From Ruminococcus sp. (GTDB taxonomy: Bacteria; Bacillota; Clostridia; Oscillospirales; Ruminococcaceae): a stretch of DNA of 38,611 nucleotides. This document shows, piece by piece, positions 25,103 to 32,483 of this stretch. A model generated the notes under the pieces. That model worked only from the letters and a program-made list of their open reading frames with translations. It had not been told where the DNA came from and made no database searches. Positions within the stretch are counted from its first letter, which is position 1, and every line of letters starts with the position of its first letter. The position numbers and the translations under genes are program-made. The stretch spans positions 1 through 38,611 of the forward strand of contig JAIDUG010000054.1 of the NCBI GenBank assembly GCA_029060305.1, read 5' to 3'.

Positions 25103-28100
25103 ATGAATATTCTTGACCGTAAACTGTCAGCTATGCCGGTTGGCGTGCCTGTTCGTTTCACACAACTGAACGGACAAATTATTGAAGGAATCCTTGTTGA
25201 TAATGACGGAAGTGAAGCATTGTCGATACAGGTTTCAAAAATCGTAACAATGAGATATTCTCAGATAACTGGTATTGAGGAAAGCAATTCATTAGGTGCT
25301 GTACTTCAGCCAGTGAAAGTTATACCTGATACTGTAAGTAATAGTAAAGAAGAAACTGTTAAAAAGGAAATTTATGTTTCCTGTACGGAAGATAATGTTA
25401 AAAATGCTTATAAAGAAATGTCAAAAGATGCTAAAAAAGTACTTGCATCTGTTTTGAATAAGGTTCAGAGTGCTATTAAAAGCCATGATAATTCAAAGCT
25501 CACGGAAGCCGTTGATTTGAGTTGGAAACTTATGCAAATAAACGGATTTGAATCAAATCCGGAAGTAAATGCATTCTTTGCATACATATGTGTACTGGAT
25601 AAGGACTTTGAAGAGGCTTCAAAATCTTTCTATTATGCAAATGATATAAGAAATGCTTATTGTTCTGCCTATTTTGGTGCTGAAAAAGAAGACAGAACAC
25701 GATTGTTTTCTTTGGCTAGTGCATTCGCTTCAATTTATATTGCAAACGGTAACAATGAATATATTGACGAGGCATTGGAAGTACTTAAAATTTCATCTGA
25801 AAAGTGCAGGGATATAACAGGTATTGAATATATTGTTTCAAATAATTCCTATGACAATGATGTAAAGGTTGAACTTGGTGATGTATGCAGATATTTAGGC
25901 GGAAAGTGTGGGCGTGTTGTAACTGACATCAGCAACCTTGATTCGTGTATTTCTATAATAAAACCCGGATATACTTCTGCTACAATAATTGAAGATATAA
26001 AACATTATATAAATGAAGAAAAACATAACAATGAAATATCTGAACAGGCTGAGATTTCTTCTGCTAATATGGCTGTTCAGAAAGAATGGTATAAGGGTAA
26101 GATTACTTCATACAAATTCTTTGAGGAAAACGGCAAAATAGAGGATTCTGACGGTGAAACATATATTTATGAACTTAACGACATAACAGATATTTCACTG
26201 AAAAATCAGATTAAGAAAATGACTTCAAGGAATGTAAATCCTCCTATTGAGGTGGAATTTAAAATCACAAGAAGAATGGGAAAGAATTATGCGTCAAGTG
26301 TAAAACGTGGCTCAAAGCCTGTAACTGTCACCACACCTGCACCTGCAAAGTTAGACGCAAATTCTCTTTATACAAGGGGAAAACATACAGAGGCTATCGA
26401 ACTTTTCAGAAATCAGCTTGATACTCCGAAATGGGAAGAGGCTTTTTCACAGCTTATAATGTGTTATATTGCAATCTGGAACAAAAACGGCGATATGGGC
26501 TATTCTGAGGAAATTGAAAAGCTTATTGAAAAATATTCCGGACAGCTTACATTGTCAAAGAGCTTTGAAGCACTTCAGCAGTATTATATGAAAGTGCAGA
26601 ATTACTCCAAAGCACTTTCCGCACTTAATAGTTTAATAGAATTATGTGACAGTACTGACTATAAACATATTCTTAACTGTCTTTTGAATAAATCAAGATG
26701 TTACCGCCGTCTGCACGATTATCCCTCTGCCATAGGACAGCTTAAAGACTGGTTGGAAATCGTAAAGAAATACAGAATCACTGAACGCTATGATATGCGT
26801 AAATCCCTTATATATATTGAACTTGCTGAACTCTGTTTCGAGATTGAAGACTATGAACAGGCTGAAAAGTATGCACTTGAATCTTCCGGTTCAGAAGAAA
26901 GAAAACAGTCTTTACTCAAAAAGATTGAATCAGTCGGTAAAACTGAAGAAGATGATGATAAGTATTCGGATGAAGATGATGACGACAGCACAGATGATTC
27001 AATGGCAATGACTCTTCAGGAAGCGTATGACGCATATATTGATGAGGGAAGTTTTGAAATCCTTGGAATAAGCGATGCAGATGTTGCCGAAAAATTAACA
27101 ACATTCGATAAAAATAATCTTTATTGCCTTATTACATGGCTTTCAGCAGTATCTGCTGTTACAAAGAAAAGCCGTACAGTGCAGGATTCTGTTTTGAATA
27201 AGGAGATGTCAATGTCTCAGGCTATTCAGACTATTGAAAGTGCATTCAGTTACGCATATCATAACCCTGTTGTTGAATGTGAATATACAAGTAATAATAT
27301 CAAAAGCATTTATGAAAATTCTCAGACACTTATTCCACAATATAATGACGGTCTTATGGTATCGGCTGTACTCCGTACTCTTTTTGCACCGTCAGATATG
27401 CAGGATTATTATTTTGAAAGTCTCGTGAAAATGGTTGAGGAATCTGAATGTTCTGAAAAATATCCTATGCTTTTAAATCTTATCAATGCTATGAAGTCTT
27501 TCTATGAAAGTACTGGCTGTGCAATTGATTCATTTGCAGGCTACAGAAGCAACGATAATATTATAGATGATGTTGTTGCGGAAGCTGTTGAACTCTGCAA
27601 TGCTATAGACAACAGAAACGGTGTATTTGAAAGTCAGGGACAGGTACGCAGACTTCGTGAAAAAATGTTTTCAGATGAGGAAAGTGAACTCAGAAAATGC
27701 CTGAATATTGTCGCTGAAAACAAGACAGAGGATTTCAAGTATGTACATAGCAGTATGGAAAGATTGTTTATCCGTAATAACAGAACTCTTACAAGCGATA
27801 ATATTGATAATATGAAAATTGATGAGTATATCGATTTCTACTGGGATAAGGCACGAGATATTATTGTCAGTGAAGGAAGACATATTGCAAGACCTCATGA
27901 CAAAATCAAGGGCAGTAAAAGAAACAATATAATTATTTCTGTAAAGAAAATAATTTCGTGTATATGTGACTGGCTTGCTGTGGCTGAACATTCCGGTAAC
28001 AGTGAAGAAGCGTATATCAAACAGAATTATGAAAATGTTGCACCTGACATTATTGCAATGCTTGAAGAACTTAATTCCGCAAGTTGTATATCTATAGTGG

Positions 28101-30730
28101 AAAATGGTTTTGACTGGGGAACTGACAGCATTCGTACAACTTCCGATGAACTTCTTTCAAAGATGAAAGGTACTTATAATGCAAAGGAAAGAAAATACTT
28201 CTTTATCGGATTTCTTTCCGGTGAAGATGTATTGCTGAATGAAGATTATCTGCCCGAACTTCAGTCTACATTCTGCGAATGGGGAAAGATGAATATTCTC
28301 AATCGTATTGAACGTCATGCAACTGAAAATCACGTTACCCTTGAAGAACGCATTTCCGGTATTTTCAGTGATGATACCACAAAACACAATTTCCGTACGG
28401 CAAGATTAATCAGAGAATATGCGGAAGATGTAAAAAATAAGGCTCTTGCGGAACATAAGGACTTTGAAATGATTAACGCCTGTCAGAAACAGGCAAAGCA
28501 CCGTTTTGAGTCCATGTATCAGGATTTCAGCAGTCAGATGGAAGTATTTGAAAGCAACGGTGTTATTTCCAACAAAAACGGTGAAAAGACTTCTATTCTT
28601 AAACTTGCACTTGACTGGTACAGAATTTCACGCATTACGAATGATTTCGGTTTCTATGCAAGAATACTTGATTACATAAAGAGTTGCATTTCACTCAATG
28701 CTGTGGAACGTGGTCAGGAACTTATGAGACAGGTCGAAGAACTGGCAGATAAACCCGAATATGATTTCGGCGTATATCCTAAGGAAATGATTGTACCACT
28801 CATTAATGACCAGAATTATACTACTGTTGAATTTATTCTCAACTGTATACGTCGTCACGATACAAAAGATGTACACGATTACTGCAAACAGCCCTTTGAT
28901 TATTTCAAGAGTTTTGCGAATGAATATGCAACCAATTACAGGGCAGTTTTCGGAGCAGGAAGAAATATTGTAGATACTATTTCCGCATACTCCGGTAAAA
29001 AAGACCTTGAAAAAGCACTGGATTATCTTACAGGAAATGCCCGTAAGGAAACAAGTGGCGGTGCAAAACTTTTGAAGAACTGGTTGCCGAAAGGCGGTCC
29101 TGCAAAGCCGGAAGAACTCCAGAAACTTCTGACAAGACTTGGCTTCAATCCGGTTTCAATTGTTCCGGAAGAAAACAGTGTAAATATTGAAAGCTATAAA
29201 GTATTCTGTGAAAAACGCAGTGGTAAGGTAATGTATCCTCATTGTATACCTGCATTCGGTTCGCTGACTGAAACAGAGGGTTTCAGGGTGGCTTGTCTGT
29301 ACGGCAAATTTGACTGCAACAGTCTTATGAACAGTTTCCGTATGATGAATACAACCGCAAAGCATACGCTTGTATTGCTTGACTATGCAATGAATATGGA
29401 AGAACGCAGAAGACTTGCAAGAAAAATAAAGGAGGAAAAATCATTCTCAAAGACATTCATTGTTGTTGACAGAGTAATTCTTTTCTATCTTGCAAAACAC
29501 TATTCTGCTGATACAATCTCAAATCGCCTTATGGCTGTAACACTTCCGTTTGCATACTACCAGCCGTTTGTTGAAGCGTCTACACAGACAATGCCTGCTG
29601 AACTTTTCACGGGCAGAGAGGCTGAACTCACATCTATTGAGTCGCCGGAGGGTGTAAACCTTGTATACGGCGGTCGTCAGCTCGGCAAGTCTGCTCTTCT
29701 GAAAATGGCACAGCATAATGTAGACAAAAACGGCAACAATGACAGGGCTGTTCTCATAGACATAAAGGACAGAAATTACAAGGAAGTGGCGAAACTTCTT
29801 TCACAGGAACTTATTACAGAGGGAATACTTGAAGAATCGTGTGAATGTGATAACTGGGACGACCTTGCAAGGCATATAAAGAAACGTCTTATGGACGAAA
29901 ATCCTGAAACACGCATTAATTATCTTCTCATTATGCTTGACGAGGCAGACAAGTTTATTGAGACAAGCAATGCGGACGACAATCCGCCTATTACAGCTTT
30001 AAAGAATCTTCCGGCAGGCAGATTTAAACTTGTTATGGCAGGTCTGCATAATCTCTCACGTTTCAACAGGGAAATGTTGCAGGGCAATTCAAATCTTATT
30101 CATCTCAGTTCAATTGTTATAAAGCAATTCCAGCGACCTGAAGCTATCAAGCTCCTTACAAATACTCTTGCATATCTCGGATTCCGTTTTGATGAAAAAG
30201 TCATCACGCTTATTCTTGCAAAGACAAATTATTATCCCGGACTTATACAGTTTTATTGTCAGAAACTTCTTGAGGCTATGAAGAACGACGATTATGCAGG
30301 ATACAGTGAAATAAACACGCCTTATTATGAAGTGAATGAGGGTCATATCAAGAAAGTACTTTCGGACAGCGACTTTATGGCAAAGGTAAATGAAAAACTT
30401 GAAGCCTCTTTGTTTACAGAAGAAAAGGTATACAGCCACTATCATATTATTGCACTTATTTTTGCTTATCTTTATGAGGAAATCCCTAACGAAAAGAAAT
30501 ATACTGTTGACGACCTTATGAAAGTTGCACTGGAATATAAGATTACAAGACTTCTGAAACTGAATAAGGAAAAGATTGAGGAACTCCTGAATGAAATGTG
30601 GGATTTGAATATTCTCAGCAAGGAAGATGAATATTACCGTTTTGCAACAGAGGGTTTCCGTGAACTTCTGGGAAGCAAGGAACAGATTGAAGACGGTATA
30701 AGCAAGTATATTGAGGAGGATATTCAGTAA
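25103..30730 (+). CDS. Giant Sm-like / OB-fold / TPR / STAND-type ATPase protein, unknown system
   Basis: An 1875-residue cytoplasmic protein behind a strong ribosome site. Residues 1-60 look like an Sm/Hfq-type barrel (VRFTQLNGQIIEGILVD). About 327-402 resemble a cold-shock-like OB fold (WYKGKITSYKFFEENGKIED). About 415-610 are TPR-type helical repeats, then an Asp/Glu-rich linker (614-635) and a long helical region. The C-terminal 360 residues are a STAND/AAA-type ATPase preceded by FTGREAEL, with Walker A GGRQLGKSA near 1525, Walker B LLIMLDEADKF near 1610, and winged-helix-like segments to the end. STAND proteins act as ligand-sensing switches, in bacteria often in phage defence. The two RNA-binding-like domains suggest an RNA or translation signal. 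I do not recognise a named system. Confidence 0.75.
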   Translation: MNILDRKLSAMPVGVPVRFTQLNGQIIEGILVDNDGSEALSIQVSKIVTMRYSQITGIEESNSLGAVLQPVKVIPDTVSNSKEETVKKEIYVSCTEDNVKNAYKEMSKDAKKVLASVLNKVQSAIKSHDNSKLTEAVDLSWKLMQINGFESNPEVNAFFAYICVLDKDFEEASKSFYYANDIRNAYCSAYFGAEKEDRTRLFSLASAFASIYIANGNNEYIDEALEVLKISSEKCRDITGIEYIVSNNSYDNDVKVELGDVCRYLGGKCGRVVTDISNLDSCISIIKPGYTSATIIEDIKHYINEEKHNNEISEQAEISSANMAVQKEWYKGKITSYKFFEENGKIEDSDGETYIYELNDITDISLKNQIKKMTSRNVNPPIEVEFKITRRMGKNYASSVKRGSKPVTVTTPAPAKLDANSLYTRGKHTEAIELFRNQLDTPKWEEAFSQLIMCYIAIWNKNGDMGYSEEIEKLIEKYSGQLTLSKSFEALQQYYMKVQNYSKALSALNSLIELCDSTDYKHILNCLLNKSRCYRRLHDYPSAIGQLKDWLEIVKKYRITERYDMRKSLIYIELAELCFEIEDYEQAEKYALESSGSEERKQSLLKKIESVGKTEEDDDKYSDEDDDDSTDDSMAMTLQEAYDAYIDEGSFEILGISDADVAEKLTTFDKNNLYCLITWLSAVSAVTKKSRTVQDSVLNKEMSMSQAIQTIESAFSYAYHNPVVECEYTSNNIKSIYENSQTLIPQYNDGLMVSAVLRTLFAPSDMQDYYFESLVKMVEESECSEKYPMLLNLINAMKSFYESTGCAIDSFAGYRSNDNIIDDVVAEAVELCNAIDNRNGVFESQGQVRRLREKMFSDEESELRKCLNIVAENKTEDFKYVHSSMERLFIRNNRTLTSDNIDNMKIDEYIDFYWDKARDIIVSEGRHIARPHDKIKGSKRNNIIISVKKIISCICDWLAVAEHSGNSEEAYIKQNYENVAPDIIAMLEELNSASCISIVENGFDWGTDSIRTTSDELLSKMKGTYNAKERKYFFIGFLSGEDVLLNEDYLPELQSTFCEWGKMNILNRIERHATENHVTLEERISGIFSDDTTKHNFRTARLIREYAEDVKNKALAEHKDFEMINACQKQAKHRFESMYQDFSSQMEVFESNGVISNKNGEKTSILKLALDWYRISRITNDFGFYARILDYIKSCISLNAVERGQELMRQVEELADKPEYDFGVYPKEMIVPLINDQNYTTVEFILNCIRRHDTKDVHDYCKQPFDYFKSFANEYATNYRAVFGAGRNIVDTISAYSGKKDLEKALDYLTGNARKETSGGAKLLKNWLPKGGPAKPEELQKLLTRLGFNPVSIVPEENSVNIESYKVFCEKRSGKVMYPHCIPAFGSLTETEGFRVACLYGKFDCNSLMNSFRMMNTTAKHTLVLLDYAMNMEERRRLARKIKEEKSFSKTFIVVDRVILFYLAKHYSADTISNRLMAVTLPFAYYQPFVEASTQTMPAELFTGREAELTSIESPEGVNLVYGGRQLGKSALLKMAQHNVDKNGNNDRAVLIDIKDRNYKEVAKLLSQELITEGILEESCECDNWDDLARHIKKRLMDENPETRINYLLIMLDEADKFIETSNADDNPPITALKNLPAGRFKLVMAGLHNLSRFNREMLQGNSNLIHLSSIVIKQFQRPEAIKLLTNTLAYLGFRFDEKVITLILAKTNYYPGLIQFYCQKLLEAMKNDDYAGYSEINTPYYEVNEGHIKKVLSDSDFMAKVNEKLEASLFTEEKVYSHYHIIALIFAYLYEEIPNEKKYTVDDLMKVALEYKITRLLKLNKEKIEELLNEMWDLNILSKEDEYYRFATEGFRELLGSKEQIEDGISKYIEEDIQ

Positions 30731-31779
30731 TGATAGGTGAGCTTTGGTGGAGCAGGCTTGTTAATTCCGTCCGTTTTCTTGACGATGTTAAGGACGCTCT
30801 TATTGACGGAAAGTCTGTTATTATGAATTTTTCTGATAATATACCGTGGCTTGACATAATGACGGAAACATTAGAGCAAAAACTTGCATTTATGACTGCA
30901 TCACGTTCTTTTGAAGTGCATGACGCATCAAAAATAAACGTTCCTCCTGGTAGATACCTTTTTGAGCGTTTCTGCAATGAAGCACAGCGTAATGAGTATT
31001 GGCCTAAGAGAGATAAAAGTTATGAGCGTTTTCTTGCAACAAATGAAAAGACAATTTTAAATCACAGAATTATTTGCGTTACCGGTATTAATTCCGGTAA
31101 TGCGAATGCGTGGCAGAAAACAGTAAACGAATATCTGGAAAACAGAAATTCCGACGAAAAATGTATATTTATACTGGTGGTAAAGGGTGCAAATACCAAT
31201 AAATCAAAGTTTGTATGCAATATAAGATATTCGGACTATATTACGGATTACGACTGTCTTATGCTTTGCCTTACAATGCTTTCTACAGCAAAATGCAACA
31301 GCACTCAGAAGCAGTATATATCTGAAATAGCAAGTAATATTTCACACAACAATGTTGAAATAGCCGGTATACTGGCTACTGCCGAGCTTGCACTTGCTGA
31401 AAATCCGGTTGCTACTGCTATGGACGTTCTTGAGGAAAATAATATCATAATAAAAAATCTTGAAGAACGTGTTAAAACATCAGTATGGAAAGCTCAGATA
31501 AAACTTGTATTTCCGCGACTTGAGGATTTTAGACGTGAACTTATATATAAGTATAAAAGTAAATTACAGAAAAGACTTCCTATTAAAAGCAGTATAGGTG
31601 AAATAGTTAACAAAGTATCAGAGCTGGAGATAGGACAGTTGTATTTCATCTGCTGTCAGTCGAAACTTGTTGAAAAGTCTGAATTTGAGTTACTGAAAAA
31701 TATGAGAGAGGCAAGAAACCTTTTAGCACACAGGGATATATTGAACTATAGTCAGCTTTCTGAACTTGATATATTATAA
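30730..31779 (+). CDS. HEPN-motif protein coupled to the giant ATPase
   Basis: A 349-residue protein whose ATG shares one base with the stop codon of the ATPase gene (TAATG), so the two are made together. The N terminus (about 1-220, from MIGELWWSRL) is unassigned and contains IICVTGINSGNA, which resembles a nucleotide-binding-like strand-loop but is not a clear Walker A. The C terminus is helical and ends with MREARNLLAHRDIL. Arg329-Asn330 and His334 form the R-N-x3-H motif of HEPN ribonucleases. HEPN proteins cut RNA in toxin-antitoxin and abortive defence systems, so this is the likely effector, with the ATPase as sensor. Non-catalytic HEPN use is also possible. Confidence 0.7.
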   Translation: MIGELWWSRLVNSVRFLDDVKDALIDGKSVIMNFSDNIPWLDIMTETLEQKLAFMTASRSFEVHDASKINVPPGRYLFERFCNEAQRNEYWPKRDKSYERFLATNEKTILNHRIICVTGINSGNANAWQKTVNEYLENRNSDEKCIFILVVKGANTNKSKFVCNIRYSDYITDYDCLMLCLTMLSTAKCNSTQKQYISEIASNISHNNVEIAGILATAELALAENPVATAMDVLEENNIIIKNLEERVKTSVWKAQIKLVFPRLEDFRRELIYKYKSKLQKRLPIKSSIGEIVNKVSELEIGQLYFICCQSKLVEKSEFELLKNMREARNLLAHRDILNYSQLSELDIL

Positions 31780-31806
31780 AAATTTCTGTTGATAAAACAA
31801 TAAAAT

Positions 31807-31837
31807 AACCGTTCTCTTTTGTAAGAGAACGGTTTTT
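31807..31837. terminator. Bidirectional terminator between the HEPN gene and the HNR-type ORF
   Basis: AACCGTTCTCTT (31807-31818) and AAGAGAACGGTT (31823-31834) form a perfect 12-bp stem with a TTGT loop. T runs follow on the plus strand, and a weaker one on the minus strand. Confidence 0.92.
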
Positions 31838-31847
31838 CTTTATTTTT

Positions 31848-32033
31848 TTAATTCTTTCGTTTTATCTCTCTCAGACCTGCTGTTTCCAAAGCCCTGTGCC
31901 ATGGTCCGAGGAATGCTTTAATTCGTGAACAGGTTGCACCGTCGTAATCCGATTTTTTTGGTGTTCTTCCGAGTTCCGCATTTTTTGAGATAAGCTGTTG
32001 TATAGCCCATTGTTTTTTTTCTTCTGTTGTCAT
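31848..32033 (-). CDS. Small homing-endonuclease-associated-repeat (HNR) protein
   Basis: A 61-residue protein that is essentially one homing-endonuclease-associated repeat (Pfam HNH_repeat type): an initial helix, LGRTPKKSDYD, then IKAFLGPWHRALETAGL. In larger proteins these repeats bind DNA beside an HNH or GIY-YIG nuclease, but no nuclease is attached here. It has an excellent ribosome site, GAGGAGGTG (32041-32049), so it is translated if transcribed. It is the only gene downstream of the cobalamin riboswitch on this strand, about 180 bases from the aptamer with two terminator hairpins between. It could be a B12-responsive DNA- or RNA-binding regulator, or an unrelated gene transcribed from elsewhere. 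Confidence 0.7.
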   Translation of the reverse strand: MTTEEKKQWAIQQLISKNAELGRTPKKSDYDGATCSRIKAFLGPWHRALETAGLREIKRKN

Positions 32034-32052
32034 AAAAAATCACCTCCTCAAA

Positions 32053-32082
32053 TAAAAAGCTCTCCCCGTTATAAAGGGAGAG
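32053..32082 (-). terminator. Second terminator-like hairpin before the HNR gene
   Basis: On the minus strand CTCTCCC (32082-32076) pairs with GGGAGAG (32066-32060), followed by CTTTTTATTT, directly ahead of the ribosome site of the 61-residue gene. It could end any transcript that passes the first terminator. The 32083-32130 stretch between the two hairpins shows nothing recognisable. Confidence 0.6.
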
Positions 32083-32130
32083 TACAGGCGAAATATCAGA
32101 TACAACGAACAGGCTTATAAAAAGACATAC

Positions 32131-32188
32131 AAAAAAGAGTACACCAATTCAAAGCTTTTAAATCACTTGATAAATCGGCTGTACTCTT
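32131..32188 (-). terminator. Rho-independent terminator of the cobalamin riboswitch
   Basis: On the minus strand AAGAGTACA (32188-32180) pairs perfectly with TGTACTCTT (32143-32135) and is followed by T. An inner stem CCGATT/AATTGG extends it to about 15 bp with one bulge. It lies 27 bases after the aptamer and is the natural expression platform. Confidence 0.85.
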
Positions 32189-32214
32189 CACACCAAAGTT
32201 ATTCCAGACCTAAA

Positions 32215-32400
32215 AAGATACGGCAGGTCTCCTGACTTATGATTTGCTTGAAATCGCTGAAAAAATAACCTTCTCAGAGTATAGTACTCCAATGGCATTG
32301 TAACTTTTTCATTCGTCAAATACAGTAATGGCGGTTGTTCAGGATTCTGACCTGATTCCCTTTTTATCTACTCAGCTTACAACTTTTCAAACCGTATCTT
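32215..32400 (-). promoter_or_regulatory. Cobalamin (B12) riboswitch
   Basis: Read on the minus strand, the closing stem P1 is AAGATACGG (32400-32392) with CCGTATCTT (32223-32215). The conserved core is present in order: GGGAATCAGGTCAGAATCC, then CCGCCATTACTG, GAGAAGG, and the 3' signature AGTCAGGAGACCTGCCG. This is the class RF00174 consensus. A downstream AGGTCT (32211-32206) is the exact complement of AGACCT in the 3' signature (32230-32225), a candidate switch strand that would break the aptamer when B12 is absent. It has its own promoter and terminator, and it lies after, not before, the cobalamin transport operon. Confidence 0.93.
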
Positions 32401-32445
32401 CTAATATCATCTATGTACGAATCAACTAAAATCCGCATTTTTTAA

Positions 32446-32474
32446 ATTATAGCATATGTTCCGGAAAATGTCAA
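32446..32474 (-). promoter_or_regulatory. Perfect sigma-A promoter of the riboswitch transcript
   Basis: On the minus strand TTGACA (32474-32469) and TATAAT (32451-32446) match consensus exactly with a 17-base spacer. It begins ten bases after the stop codon of the ECF fusion gene. Transcription would start near 32439, about 40 bases before the aptamer. Confidence 0.9.
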
Positions 32475-32483
32475 GGATTTTTT

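Noticed and set aside
30110..30445. Minus-strand open frames inside the giant ATPase gene, including one of 111 codons here.
   Set aside because: They are shadows of the coding strand with no ribosome sites, domains or promoters.
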